Shown here in pieces: positions 31,804 to 40,835 of a stretch of 64,000 nucleotides of DNA. The stretch covers positions 312,001 to 376,000 of the forward strand of contig NZ_VFID01000011.1 in the NCBI RefSeq assembly GCF_006542425.1, read 5' to 3'. Source of the DNA: Pseudoxanthomonas sp. z9 (lineage in GTDB: Bacteria > Pseudomonadota > Gammaproteobacteria > Xanthomonadales > Xanthomonadaceae). The translations under genes and the position numbers were made by a program. The number at the start of each line of letters is the position of its first letter. Within the stretch, counting starts at the first letter, position 1. The notes below the pieces were generated by a model. It did no database searches. It had not been told where the DNA came from and saw only the letters and a list, made by a program, of their open reading frames with translations.

Positions 31804-32040
31804 TTGGGAACAGGAAACTACAAAGATGGTACGCCAGCTAACTTAGGCGACGTCGTTGCTGTTGGTGGCGAAGCCACCGGTGTTGTCGTGGCGGTGATAG
31901 ATGCTGGCCGTTATGCGGCGGGATACTCCGCTGATGAGTGGGGCTATCTCAAGTCTGGGGTGCTCGTCGAGTCCTCTGATGGAGGTTTGATTCACTACCC
32001 CGACGCAGAGAGGTATCTTTACCTTTCTAGGAATGCCTGA
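31804..32040 (+). CDS. Small protein of the RHS immunity array (GDVV / TGVVVAVID type)
   Basis: A 78-residue beta-rich protein with the pattern YKDGTPANLGDVVAVGG, TGVVVAVIDAGRY and GLIHYPDAE. I recall similar small proteins beside polymorphic toxins in Xanthomonas and Pseudomonas relatives, but cannot name the family. Translation probably starts at a TTG (31804) preceded by GAGGAAAC; no better in-frame start exists. It stands 143 bases after the paralogue B gene. Role inferred from location only. Confidence 0.6.
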   Translation: MGTGNYKDGTPANLGDVVAVGGEATGVVVAVIDAGRYAAGYSADEWGYLKSGVLVESSDGGLIHYPDAERYLYLSRNA

Positions 32041-32125
32041 CACAGCTAGGCATGCAGCGCCGTGGAGACATCGGATCTCTGAATCAGGATAAAGCAGGGG
32101 GTAATTCTGCTTTAGGAAAGGGTGC

Positions 32126-32166
32126 GGTGAATAGAACTGTATGGCGAAGGTTCTATTCACCTTTGT
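32126..32166 (+). terminator. 12-bp inverted repeat with short T tail between immunity-like genes
   Basis: GGTGAATAGAAC (32126-32137) pairs perfectly with GTTCTATTCACC (32150-32161) around a 12-base loop, followed by TTTGT. It could terminate transcripts from the small gene at 31804 or act as a leader structure for the gene at 32182. Confidence 0.5.
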
Positions 32167-32181
32167 ATCTCGGTAGAGCTA

Positions 32182-32493
32182 ATGATGAAAGTAGCGATTG
32201 ATTTCTCAGTTTTCACTTCTCCAGATGATGCCTATGGGAATGTCACGGGAAGCCTTGATCTCTGCGCTGTTCCGGCCGTGGGAGACAGGGTTTCATTCTT
32301 GTTTTCTAGGGACTCCACTTTGCCTGGTGCTAGCTTTGATGGATTTCTTATAGTGACAGACAGGAGGTTTGATTCTAGGCAAGGGACTTGCACTATATTG
32401 TTGGAGGGGCTGGTCGTAACATCAGTCCATGAAGCCGAAATACTTATGAAATACTTTGAGGCGGGATTCGGACTCTTGGCCTATCGCTACTAG
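32182..32493 (+). CDS. RHS-associated small protein, paralogue C of an immunity-like family
   Basis: A 103-residue soluble protein with the same element order as the genes at 30951 and 31334: strand VAIDFSVF, then GNVTGSLDLCAVPAVGDRVSF, a hydrophobic strand DGFLIVTDRRF, a LLEGLVVTS strand and a C-terminal helix ending FEAGFGLLAY. GSLDL-x-x-x-P-x-VGD is the clearest shared motif. Two ATGs are adjacent at 32182 and 32185. Likely an orphan immunity gene; the fold is unknown. Confidence 0.68.
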   Translation: MMKVAIDFSVFTSPDDAYGNVTGSLDLCAVPAVGDRVSFLFSRDSTLPGASFDGFLIVTDRRFDSRQGTCTILLEGLVVTSVHEAEILMKYFEAGFGLLAYRY

Positions 32494-32542
32494 TAGCATG
32501 CTAGAGGCCGACTGCGTCAGTTTTCGACGCCAAGGGACGCTG

Positions 32543-32878
32543 ATGATGAATGCCGAAATATTGAGTTCTGAAACCAATCTCGCCATAGTCCGCTTGCCCA
32601 CAAGAACGACGCCGGCGGTTTGCTTGCATGGGGACACACTGATTTCTTTGGCCCGCATCGCAAATGACAACGCGAAGCTATGGGTTAGAAACATCGACAA
32701 TCCACTGTTTCCTGATGAACTGCTCGATAGAATGGTTTACTTGAACAACATGCTTGCGCAGATGGTTGAGCAATATAACGAACGGTGCGCCCAGGGAGCC
32801 TTGGGCGCTACTCGGCCACTGCAAGCGGATGGGATTGGTGTCATTCACTTCGATGATGAAGGTGGAGCACCCAAGTAG
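32543..32878 (+). CDS. DUF6959-like small protein at the end of the RHS array
   Basis: A 111-residue protein beginning MMNAEILSSETNLAIVRLP, with a GDTLISL segment. This resembles DUF6959-type proteins, in which an N-terminal beta strand with RLP-x-R precedes a QGDSL motif. A helical second half follows (LLDRMVYLNNMLAQMVEQYNE). I placed the start at 32543 because AAGGGA lies just upstream; the frame is open to 32456 but that part overlaps the previous gene. Family assignment is moderate; immunity is a contextual guess. Confidence 0.6.
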   Translation: MMNAEILSSETNLAIVRLPTRTTPAVCLHGDTLISLARIANDNAKLWVRNIDNPLFPDELLDRMVYLNNMLAQMVEQYNERCAQGALGATRPLQADGIGVIHFDDEGGAPK

Positions 32879-33029
32879 TCGGTTGGAGTTCTTCTGTTCG
32901 CGGGGTCAAAGGGGTACTGTTTCGCCGCCCAGGAATTTGGCTAGGAACAGTTCGCCGGCCCACAAGCAACAGCGGTGGGTATTCGCATTCAGTCTGAAAA
33001 CTTGCTCGATAGACCTTCAGGAAGGTGTG

Positions 33030-33057
33030 AGAAGGTCCGGCCATCGCCGGACCTTCT
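33030..33057 (-). terminator. Perfect 12-bp hairpin downstream of a minus-strand gene
   Basis: AGAAGGTCCGGC (33030-33041), loop CATC, GCCGGACCTTCT (33046-33057). It lies 12 bases past the stop of the minus-strand gene 33070-33378. Very stable but without a T tract on either side, so it may act as an RNA 3' end stabiliser or a bidirectional barrier. Confidence 0.6.
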
Positions 33058-33069
33058 GCGAGTGAGATG

Positions 33070-33378
33070 TTAGTCGGAGTCCTCGTCCTCATCCTCGTCG
33101 ACGTTTACTTCCTCAAGATCGTCCTCGATGTAGGTGGCATCGGCCACGGTCGGCACATAGGCGCGCACCATCCCATTTCGACTAGCGACCTCGAACCGGA
33201 CTTCGATGTTGACGTTGTCGGTCCAGAGATTGGCCACGTACAGGCGCTCGAACTGGTACTCCCCATCGCCAAGATGACGGCGCCCACTTTCTGCGAGCTC
33301 AAAGTCGGTTGCTTCAATGTCATAGAACTTTCCGTTGTCGGCGCGCACGCGCACGCCGCCAGTGAGTGAATTACCCAT
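33070..33378 (-). CDS. Hypothetical acidic-tailed protein
   Basis: A 102-residue soluble protein on the strand opposite the small genes before it. AGGAAAGCG before the ATG is a good ribosome binding site. The body is beta-rich (YDIEATDFEL, EYQFERLYVANLW, VNIEVRFEV) and the last 20 residues are almost purely Asp and Glu (NVDEDEDEDSD). I do not recognise the family. The acidic tail could mimic nucleic acid or chelate metal, as in some inhibitors, but nothing proves this. Confidence 0.65.
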   Translation of the reverse strand: MGNSLTGGVRVRADNGKFYDIEATDFELAESGRRHLGDGEYQFERLYVANLWTDNVNIEVRFEVASRNGMVRAYVPTVADATYIEDDLEEVNVDEDEDEDSD

Positions 33379-33999
33379 AGCGCTTTCCTGTTTTGGTTGA
33401 AGTTGTGCGGAAATGTCCGTCAGGCCATGACAGGGTCTACGCCTGATAGAGCATTCATATGCCAGTGCTGGCAGGTACAGCGTGTGTAGTCAGGTAGATC
33501 TATCTCGCTGATGAGCCGCGGACTCTGAGATAGAACAAGAGAATGTTCGCCGTAGCGTAAGCCTGGAACTTCTCGTATGGGGGCTGGCGCCTGGAGCCGG
33601 CCACTGCCTTTCGCTTATGAGCCTTGCTCATTGAATCCAGGATTCTGTAGCGAAGCAGGCCATCTGCCTGCACATCAATACTTCATGTCGAGCGGGATGT
33701 TGGAGGTTCCGGAACGCTATCACGGTGCCCGATGCGCCTGCAAGGAACATGGCTTGCGCCTAGATGCTGGGGCAAGAATCATGTGTGAGCACAAAGGCTA
33801 GTGCTCCCGGGAGCACCGGGTAGCCATGAATCGGGCTACGGCGAAAAAAAATGCGCCAAGTGAAGCTAAAAAAGGGGGGGCAGAGTATCTTTCCATGGCG
33901 GGTGGGCCATGTAGGGAGTAGTCCTCTTCCCAGTTTTGCGTAAGCACAGTCGATTTCCAGCCCTCCGCTTCGTCGTCAAACACACCTCTGGGAACTCCC
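33379..33999. other. Intergenic region between the RHS array and the YCII-like gene
   Basis: About 620 bases with no gene I can support. A 74-codon frame (33577-33801, +) contains several Cys but has no known pattern. A perfect 16-bp palindrome, GTGCTCCCGGGAGCAC, lies at 33801-33816. Next to it is a GTAGCC / GGCTAC inverted pair (33820-33839), and then A-rich and G-rich homopolymer runs near 33844-33885. The composition shift marks the end of the accessory region. Confidence 0.4.
33801..33816. repeat. 16-bp perfect palindrome
   Basis: GTGCTCCCGGGAGCAC is fully self-complementary, followed by a second small inverted pair and a run of A. It could be a remnant terminator or mobile-element end. 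I see no second copy in the window. Confidence 0.4.
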
Positions 34000-34371
34000 A
34001 TGAAGTATCTCGGCCTGGCCTATTTCTCCCCCGAAAAGTTCGCCGCAATGAGTCCAAACGAAGTGGAAGCGCTGGAGAGCCAGTGCCCCGCACTGGACGA
34101 AAAGATGCTCGCCACCGGCAAGGTGCGGGTGTCCGCATCACTGGGCGACATCAGCAACTGGCGAACGCTCCGTCCGCGTGGCGGCAAGACGCATGTCACC
34201 GATGGGCCCTACGCCGAGGCGAAGGAGGTGGTGGGTGGTCTGTTCATCATCGAGGCGGACAGCCCTGAGGAGGCATTGCGCATCGCCTCCATGCACCCGG
34301 CCGCCATCTTGGGCGAAGAGGGAGGGTGGGCCGTCGAACTTATCCCCATGGATTTCTACCTGGCCCCGTGA
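34000..34371 (+). CDS. YCII-related (YciI/DGPF) domain protein
   Basis: A 123-residue ferredoxin-like-fold protein. The DGPYAEAKEVVGGLFIIEA signature is typical of the DGPF/YCII-related family, with MKYLGLAYFSPEKF at the N-terminus. Family members often sit beside ECF sigma factors, and their biochemical function is unclear. No sigma factor is nearby here; the next gene is a convergent histidine kinase. Probably cytoplasmic and single-domain. The start is clear and the length is normal for the family. Confidence 0.88.
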   Translation: MKYLGLAYFSPEKFAAMSPNEVEALESQCPALDEKMLATGKVRVSASLGDISNWRTLRPRGGKTHVTDGPYAEAKEVVGGLFIIEADSPEEALRIASMHPAAILGEEGGWAVELIPMDFYLAP

Positions 34372-34420
34372 GGGCGTGGGCAAATGCGTTGAAGGCTCTG
34401 CTGCAGCCGTTCCCTGGACA

Positions 34421-35791
34421 TCACCCGGCGGTCGATGCCAAGGGAAGCGTGATTTGCACGGAAGTTCCGCCCGCGGGCGGGCATTCGATGCTGATCTCAC
34501 CGCCCGCGTCCATCACTATGTCGCGCGCCACGGACAGGCCCAGTCCGGTGCCTTCGCCTTTGGGCTTGGTGGTGAAGAAAGGCGTGAACACGTTGGCCCG
34601 TATCGCCTCGGGAATCCCGGGACCATTGTCGCTGAGGATCAGGGCGAGCGAGTTGGTCTTGTCGTCGAGTGAAGCGGCGATGCGGAACGTTCCGCCTTCC
34701 GGGAGCGCATCCCGGGCATTTCCGGCGAGGTTGAGGATCGTCAATTCGAAGTTGCCCTTGTCCATGTGGACGAGGAGGGGAACGCCCGGTCGCTCCAGCG
34801 ACAGACGGACCTCCGGGCCGAGCAACTGGCGGAGCATCGTCTGCAGGTCGTCCAGCGCGGCGCCGGCATCGAATGTCTCCGGATGGGCAAGGTCCAGGCG
34901 GTTGAAATCCAGCAGCTTGCCGCTGATGGCCATGGCGCGGCGGGCGGCCAGCTCCACGCGTTCCAGTGCCGATATGAGCGCTGGCTCACCGCCGTCGGCG
35001 GCCAGCCGGTTCCGTCTCTGGGCGTATCCCAGGATGACGGTGAGGACGTTGCCGAAGTCGTGTGCGAGGCCGCTGGCCAACCGTCCGGTCAGGTCCATCT
35101 TTCGCGAATGGAACAACTGCTCGCGGGTGCGATCGCGCTCGGCGATTTCTTCCTCCAGACGCGCATAGGCCAGTTCCAACGCCCGGTTGCGTTGCTCGGA
35201 CTCCTCCAGGCTGTTGCGCAGGGCGGCCACCGTGCGATCCAGTACCAACGCGATGATCAGCCAGATGCCGGCGATGGAAATGGTCTTGCCAATCGTGGAG
35301 GCCAGCGGCGCCGCATCGGCGCGATGCACCATATCCAGGGCCATGCAGGCCAGCAGCATCGCCGTCAGCGCGCCCAGTACGGTCCACAGGGCCCGCCGCC
35401 CCATCACCAGGCCGGCCAACGACAGCAGCACCAAGGGAATCGGGTCCAGGCCCACGCGCGCCATGCCAACGCTGGCATAGGCCATGCCGACGCAAAGGGA
35501 CGCAACGGACAGAAACAGGGCCACGCCCTGTCGGAAACGGCCCCTGCGGATAAGCCACAGCGCGACCCATGCCGCACCGACGAGCAGCAGGTCGGTGACC
35601 AGGTCCGCGGACAACTTCAAGGCATCCGGCCTGGGCGCCTGTCCGGAACCGACCGCGTAGAGGAAGAGGGCCTTGTTGATCGGGACGAAGACCCCGAAGA
35701 AAAGCAGGAGCACCTGGAAGAAGGGCGCGTTGCGCCTATCCACCGGGTTGGACAAGGGAGCGCTCCTCAACCAACGAAGGAAACGATTCAT
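34421..35791 (-). CDS. Membrane-bound sensor histidine kinase (orphan)
   Basis: A 456-residue inner-membrane kinase. About five or six hydrophobic helices span residues 20-190 with no large periplasmic sensor. A coiled-coil linker (LELAYARLEEEIAERDRTRE) follows. The H-box is LASGLAHDFGNVLTVILGYA, and the ATPase domain carries NLAGNARDALPEG (N box), LSDNGPGIP (G1), FTPFFTTKP (F) and GTGLGLSV (G2). The HDFGN form of the H-box is that of NtrB-like hybrid sensors. AGGAAGCGCG precedes the ATG at 35791, which I prefer to the longer frame to 35890. No response regulator or receiver domain lies next to it, so its partner is elsewhere. The signal is unknown. Confidence 0.9.
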   Translation of the reverse strand: MNRFLRWLRSAPLSNPVDRRNAPFFQVLLLFFGVFVPINKALFLYAVGSGQAPRPDALKLSADLVTDLLLVGAAWVALWLIRRGRFRQGVALFLSVASLCVGMAYASVGMARVGLDPIPLVLLSLAGLVMGRRALWTVLGALTAMLLACMALDMVHRADAAPLASTIGKTISIAGIWLIIALVLDRTVAALRNSLEESEQRNRALELAYARLEEEIAERDRTREQLFHSRKMDLTGRLASGLAHDFGNVLTVILGYAQRRNRLAADGGEPALISALERVELAARRAMAISGKLLDFNRLDLAHPETFDAGAALDDLQTMLRQLLGPEVRLSLERPGVPLLVHMDKGNFELTILNLAGNARDALPEGGTFRIAASLDDKTNSLALILSDNGPGIPEAIRANVFTPFFTTKPKGEGTGLGLSVARDIVMDAGGEISIECPPAGGTSVQITLPLASTAG

Positions 35792-36055
35792 CGCGCTTCC
35801 TTCGTCGCATCGACAGGGGAATGGGCCAGCGCCGTTTCCAGCGTGCATTCGGGATTGGGCAAGGCACGCGCGGGTACCGGCATTTTCCACCGCAGTTCGA
35901 AAGGATGGGCGATTATAGGCAGCGCGAACCGGAAGTTAATCGTCCGGACGTGAGCCGGGATCCCCCGCCTGATAATGCTGGGCGTCCGTCGACCGGGACA
36001 TCCTCATGTCAGGTGTGCGACAGGGAATGGATGCACAGCGTCCTGATCCGATTTC

Positions 36056-37141
36056 CTACCGTCCGCCCGCCTTGCGCTTGACGAGCGTCTCCACCGAGGC
36101 GCGTTTCACCAGCTGGTGCGGGACGACGTGGTTGACCAGCGTGCGCGCCGAGCTGTTGGCGCGCCGGATCTCGCGCAGCAGGATGTCGATGGCCGCGTCG
36201 GCCATCGAGGCGACGGGCTGGTGAATGGTGGTCAGTTCGGGCCAGACCATCGTCGCCGCCGAGGTGTCGTCGAAGCCGACCACGGAAAGATCGCGCGGCA
36301 CGTCCAGGCCACGGCGGTGGGCGACGGAGACCACGGCGGAGGCCATGTCGTCGTTGCTGGCGAAGATGGCGGTCGGCGGGCGGCGCAGGGCCAGCAGGTT
36401 TTCCGCCGCTTCCAGGCCCGAGCGGTAGGTGAAATAGCCGGGTTGGACCAGCGCCTCGTCGAAGGCGAGGCCGGCCTCGGCCAGGGCTTCCTGGTAGCCG
36501 CGCAGGCGATGCGCGCTGGCGGTCTGGTTGGGATCGCCCTTGATGTAGCCGATGCGGGTATGGCCATGCGCGATCAGGTGCGTGGTCATTTCGTGGCTGG
36601 CGCGATGGTCGTCGATGCGCACGCAGGAAATCCGGTCGCTGAAATGCGCCGACGCGATCGCGACGACCGGAATTCCGGCCTGCGCGAACTCGGCGACGAT
36701 CGCCTTGGACTCGCATAGCGGCGGCGGCAGGATCACGCCCGCCACGCTCTGCGCCAACTGCCGCGCGGCGGCGCGCTGGCCTTCCGCGTCGAGGGTGTCC
36801 CAGGTGGCGATCACCAATTGCGCGGCCGCGCGCGCCGAGCCGCGCAAGGCGCCGACCAGCAGCTCGCGCAGGTAGCTGGAGCTGGGGTTGGTGTAGATCA
36901 GCGCGATGCAGGTGTGCTGCGCCGCGGCCAGCGCGCTGGCGGCCAGGTTGGGCCGATAGCCGAGCTCGCGCACGCTGCGCATCACCCGTTCGCGATTGGC
37001 GTCACGCACGCCTTCGTGGCCATTGATCACGCGGGACACGGTCATCGGCGAGACACCGGCGTGCGCGGCGACTTCGTCGATGGTGATGGCCCGTCCCTTG
37101 CGGCGGACCGACTTGCTGGTCTTGTTCATGCGGGAATTCAT
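36056..37141 (-). CDS. LacI-family repressor, paralogue of the XylR-like regulator at 49-50 kb
   Basis: A 361-residue LacI/GalR regulator. The helix-turn-helix reads TIDEVAAHAGVSPMTVSRVING (about residues 19-40), followed by the hinge (PNLAASALAAAQ) and a periplasmic-binding-protein-like sugar domain. A conserved GFDDTSAATMVWPELTTIHQP segment lies near the end. It is closely similar along its whole length to the regulator at 49058-50119, so the two are recent paralogues. It is divergent from the xylan TBDR, with a perfect operator-like palindrome (37336-37349) between them. Probably represses the TBDR in the absence of xylo-oligosaccharide or xylose. Met5 (37129) is an alternative start. Confidence 0.92.
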   Translation of the reverse strand: MNSRMNKTSKSVRRKGRAITIDEVAAHAGVSPMTVSRVINGHEGVRDANRERVMRSVRELGYRPNLAASALAAAQHTCIALIYTNPSSSYLRELLVGALRGSARAAAQLVIATWDTLDAEGQRAAARQLAQSVAGVILPPPLCESKAIVAEFAQAGIPVVAIASAHFSDRISCVRIDDHRASHEMTTHLIAHGHTRIGYIKGDPNQTASAHRLRGYQEALAEAGLAFDEALVQPGYFTYRSGLEAAENLLALRRPPTAIFASNDDMASAVVSVAHRRGLDVPRDLSVVGFDDTSAATMVWPELTTIHQPVASMADAAIDILLREIRRANSSARTLVNHVVPHQLVKRASVETLVKRKAGGR

Positions 37142-37335
37142 CCGGTCATTCTGCGTGGTTCAGGCGGCCTGCGGGCGGGAAACCTCCATTACACGCGCAG
37201 TCCCGTGGCTGGAATCGTTTCCATCACGGTTCCTCCCAACGTACTCGGCGCGGTGTTTCGGGGACTTTGCGTCGATTTGCTGCGCTGCATGGTGACAAGG
37301 ACGAAGAGGCGTGATTAGTCTGCGGCCCAACGTAA
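37142..37335. other. Divergent intergenic region upstream of the operator, between repressor and TBDR
   Basis: First part of a 448-base divergent spacer between the LacI-type gene and the TBDR. No gene is supported. The operator-like palindrome begins at 37336 and a further 240 bases separate it from the TBDR start, leaving room for a long 5' leader. Confidence 0.4.
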
Positions 37336-37349
37336 TGGTAGCGCTACCA
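37336..37349. promoter_or_regulatory. xyl-box-like operator, perfect palindrome
   Basis: TGGTAGCGCTACCA is a perfect 14-bp palindrome. It matches, from memory, the xyl-box motif (TGGTAGCGCTAACA) described for xylan genes of Xanthomonas. It lies between the LacI-type repressor and the TBDR and is the most symmetric of three related sites in the window (the others are at 44422 and 50234). Confidence 0.8.
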
Positions 37350-37589
37350 CTCGACTGCTGCACAGCCCGGTCAATGGCCTGCCCCTCCATCGCGCACTAG
37401 TCGTCCAAACACGTTTTGAAGCCGGAATACCAGGTCGTGCGTCCTCGGACGCCGCGCCCGGTTCCGGTCTGGAAATAACGGGCCATGCCCGTGGGCGCCC
37501 TTGGGAGGGCGATACATCCATTGATCGTGAAAGGGGAGATCCATGAACGCGTGCAGTTTCCGTGCAACTCCAGACCTGAGGGCAAGTTC

Positions 37590-40500
37590 ATGAGCCGGAA
37601 GTTGGCGAGATTCAAATCGAAGGCCATGTTCACCTTCGTGGGGGGCGTGCTGGTCATCAACCCCGCGTTCGGCCAGGACGCCACCACGCAGGCCACGCCT
37701 GCGGACACCACCCAGCAATCCGCGTCGCAGGCGACCGACCAGGCCAAGACCCTGGACACGGTCGTGGTCAGCGGCATCCGCAGCAGTCTGGATCAGTCGA
37801 TGGGGATGAAGCGCGACGCCATCGGCGTCGTCGATGGCGTCACCGCCGAGGACATCGGCAAGTTTCCGGACACCAACCTGGCCGAGTCCCTGCAGCGCAT
37901 CACCGGTATCTCCATCGAGCGCCGCGACGGCGAGGGCGCGCAGGTCACCGCGCGTGGCTTCGGCCCGCAGTTCAACATGGTGACCCTCAACGGTCGCCAG
38001 ATTCCCGGCGCCGACGCGTTCGGCGCGCCGGGCCAGATCCCGATCGGCGGCGTGGACGGCGGCACCCGCGCGTTCAATTTCGCCCAATTGGCCTCCGAGG
38101 CGATCAGCGCGCTGGAGGTCTTCAAGACCGGCCAGGCCACCGTGCCCAGCGGCGGCATCGGCGCGACCATCAACATCCAGACCGATCGGCCGTTCAACCA
38201 TACCGGCGTGGTCGCCAGCGCCGGCGCCAAGGCGGTCTATGACGACTCGCAGCCGTTCGACACCGACATGACGCCCGAAGTCTCGGGCATCTTCAGCTAC
38301 ACCAATGACGACAAGACCTGGGGCGTCGGCCTGGCGGCCAGCTACCAGAAGCGCCACGGCGGTTCGGTGCAGGCGACCGAGAACGCCTGGAACATCCAGC
38401 GCTGGACCGGCACCGATCCGGCGCTGCGCGCCGGCGCGGAGGTGGTCAACGCGCCGGCCATCGGCCAGCTCTACGCGATGCCGAACGACCTGCGCTATGC
38501 CTTCGCCGATTTCGAACGCGAGCGCATCAACGGCCAGGCGGTGATCCAGTTCGCTCCGATCGACAGCCTGACCCTGACCCTGGACTACACGTACTCGACC
38601 AACGAGATCTCCGAGGATCGCGGCGAGCAGACAATCTGGCTGCAGCGCGCCAACAGCTTCACCCACCTGGCATTCGATACCAACGAGGCCGTCGCCACGC
38701 CGGTCTACCTGCGCGACATCGTCGGTGCCAAGGACTTCGGTTACGAGCAGCAGCACAACGAGCAGAAGTACAAGCTGGACTCGCTGGGCTTCAACGCCAA
38801 GTGGGACGTCAGCGATCGGTTCCGGCTGAACTTCGACGCCCACAACACCAAGTCCAGCAGCAAGCCGAACGACCCGCTGACCGGCGGCGGCGCGACCTAC
38901 TTCAGCCTGGCCGGCACCAACAACTGCACGGTCGGTCCGTATTGCGGCGGCAACTGGGCGCAGGAGCTGCGCTTCAACAACGGCCTGCCGCTCGGCGCCC
39001 GTACCTGGTATCCGGACGCGGCATCGGCGGTGGCCGGCACCGGCGGCACCCTGAATCCCGACTTCCCGCCCGAGCAACTGGGCTCGCAGGTGCTGCGCAT
39101 CAACGCGCAGACCCAGGAAACCGAGATCAAGCAGGGCCGGATCGACGGCGAGTTCGATTTCGAGGATGGCCGTTTCCAGTTCGGCGTCGATTCCTCGCGC
39201 ATGACGATGAGGCGGCGGCAGGCGACCGAGATGTACGCCACGCTCGGCGACTGGGGCGTGGCCAATGCCGGCGACGAACCGGGCCTGACCGATCTGCTGC
39301 GGCGGACCAGCATCATCGGCCTGTTCGACGACTACAGCGCCAACGGCGCGGCGCCCGGCGCATGGCGAGGCAACGCCAGTGACCTGGCGCGGTGGGCGGC
39401 CGGCGAGTACGGGGCGAGCAACCGCTACAACCCGCAACTGGCGGCCGACAACAAGATCGAGGAAAAGACCGATTCGGTCTACCTGCAGCTCGAAATGCAG
39501 GGCGAGCTCGGCGGCATGGCCACCCAGACGCGGATTGGCGTGCGCTACGAGCGCACCGATGTCACCTCCACTTCGGCGGTGGCCGTGCCCAACGCGATCG
39601 AGTGGTCGGCCAACAACGACTTCCGCATCCTGCGCTCGGACGAGGTGCAGCCGTTCAGCGAGACCAACCGCTACAGCTACCTGCTGCCGAACCTGGACTT
39701 CGGGATTGATTTCACCGACACCCTGAAGGGCCGCGCCTCGTTCAGCAAGACGATCGCGCGTCCGCCGTACGGCAACCTGTACGCCGGTCCGAACCCGAAC
39801 CAGCCGACCGGTTCGGTGCTGGTCAATCCGTCCACGCGCGCCGGCGGCGACGCCCAGAATCCGGCGCTGGAGCCGCTGGAATCTGACAACCTGGACCTGG
39901 CGCTGGAGTGGTACTTCGCCGATGCCAGCTACGTGTCGGTGACCTACTGGAACAAGGCGGTCGACAATTTCATCGGCAACACCGTGGTCCGCGAATCGCT
40001 GTATGGCCTGACCGATCCGACCTCCGGTCCGGATGCGCAGGCGGCGCTGGACTTCCTGCAGAGCCAGGCTTGCGTCACCCAGGTGAGCGGCGCCGGCAAC
40101 GACGTCGACGCCGCCTGCTCGGCCAACGACACGGCGCTGTTCACGGCCCTGGCCATGCTGCGCAACGCCGGTGCCACCGGTGGCCTGGCCGCCTACGACG
40201 GCAGCTCGGCGCAGGTGCTGGAGATGGAGACCGACTACAACCTGGTCGGCGAGGCGGACGATCCGCTGTACCTGTTCGACGTCAACCGGCCGGTCAACCA
40301 GAACAAGGCCAAGCTGCGCGGCTGGGAAATCGGCGGCCAGTACTTCCTCGGTGACAGCGGTTTCGGTCTGTTCGCCAACTACACCATCGTCAATGGCGAC
40401 GTCGGCTTCGACAACACGGTGCTGGACCGCGACCAGTTCGCGCTGCTGGGCCTGAGCGACACCGCCAACCTGATGCTGATGTACGAGAAGTATGGCTGGT

Positions 40501-40766
40501 CGGTCCGCCTGGCGTGGAACTGGCGCGACGAGTACCTCATCGCGGCGAACCAGAACGGATCCAACCGCAATCCGTACTACGTCGAGGAATACGAGCAGTG
40601 GGATCTCAGCGTCAACTACGCGCTGTCGGACCGCTGGTCGCTGGGCTTCGAGGCGATCAACCTGACCGGCGAGGACGTGCGCTGGCACGGCCGCTCGGAG
40701 AAGCAGGTAATCAAGCTGGTCGATCAGAGTCCGCGCTACATGCTCGGTGTCCGCTACAAGTTCTAG
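37590..40766 (+). CDS. TonB-dependent receptor of the xylan utilisation locus
   Basis: A 1058-residue outer-membrane receptor of the Xanthomonas/Caulobacter carbohydrate type. The plug has the diagnostic stretch VDGVTAEDIGKFPDTNLAES, then GISIERRDGEG, and TARGFGPQFNMVTLNGR. The signal peptide ends near NPAFGQD, the TonB-box-like segment is TLDTVVVSGIR, and the barrel ends YMLGVRYKF. The start at 37590 follows GAGGGC and begins the signal peptide; the frame also runs upstream to 37485. It is downstream of a xyl-box and divergent from a LacI repressor, so it probably imports xylo-oligosaccharides. A strong terminator follows, separating it from the SapC/cupin/halogenase genes. Confidence 0.93.
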   Translation: MSRKLARFKSKAMFTFVGGVLVINPAFGQDATTQATPADTTQQSASQATDQAKTLDTVVVSGIRSSLDQSMGMKRDAIGVVDGVTAEDIGKFPDTNLAESLQRITGISIERRDGEGAQVTARGFGPQFNMVTLNGRQIPGADAFGAPGQIPIGGVDGGTRAFNFAQLASEAISALEVFKTGQATVPSGGIGATINIQTDRPFNHTGVVASAGAKAVYDDSQPFDTDMTPEVSGIFSYTNDDKTWGVGLAASYQKRHGGSVQATENAWNIQRWTGTDPALRAGAEVVNAPAIGQLYAMPNDLRYAFADFERERINGQAVIQFAPIDSLTLTLDYTYSTNEISEDRGEQTIWLQRANSFTHLAFDTNEAVATPVYLRDIVGAKDFGYEQQHNEQKYKLDSLGFNAKWDVSDRFRLNFDAHNTKSSSKPNDPLTGGGATYFSLAGTNNCTVGPYCGGNWAQELRFNNGLPLGARTWYPDAASAVAGTGGTLNPDFPPEQLGSQVLRINAQTQETEIKQGRIDGEFDFEDGRFQFGVDSSRMTMRRRQATEMYATLGDWGVANAGDEPGLTDLLRRTSIIGLFDDYSANGAAPGAWRGNASDLARWAAGEYGASNRYNPQLAADNKIEEKTDSVYLQLEMQGELGGMATQTRIGVRYERTDVTSTSAVAVPNAIEWSANNDFRILRSDEVQPFSETNRYSYLLPNLDFGIDFTDTLKGRASFSKTIARPPYGNLYAGPNPNQPTGSVLVNPSTRAGGDAQNPALEPLESDNLDLALEWYFADASYVSVTYWNKAVDNFIGNTVVRESLYGLTDPTSGPDAQAALDFLQSQACVTQVSGAGNDVDAACSANDTALFTALAMLRNAGATGGLAAYDGSSAQVLEMETDYNLVGEADDPLYLFDVNRPVNQNKAKLRGWEIGGQYFLGDSGFGLFANYTIVNGDVGFDNTVLDRDQFALLGLSDTANLMLMYEKYGWSVRLAWNWRDEYLIAANQNGSNRNPYYVEEYEQWDLSVNYALSDRWSLGFEAINLTGEDVRWHGRSEKQVIKLVDQSPRYMLGVRYKF

Positions 40767-40805
40767 GGTCCTGCGATACCGCCCTCTCCGGCTATCGTGA
40801 AGGAT

Positions 40806-40835
40806 GGGATCGCTGCTTCGGCAGCGATCCCTTTT
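40806..40835 (+). terminator. Intrinsic terminator after the xylan TBDR
   Basis: GGGATCGCTGC (40806-40816), tetraloop TTCG, GCAGCGATCCC (40821-40831), then TTTT. A stable UUCG-capped terminator 40 bases after the TBDR stop and about 100 bases before the SapC gene. The downstream genes would be expressed by read-through or from their own promoter. Confidence 0.92.

Noticed and set aside
33577..33801. 74-codon Cys-containing frame
   Set aside because: No recognisable pattern and only a weak ribosome binding site; kept only as a remark on the intergenic region.
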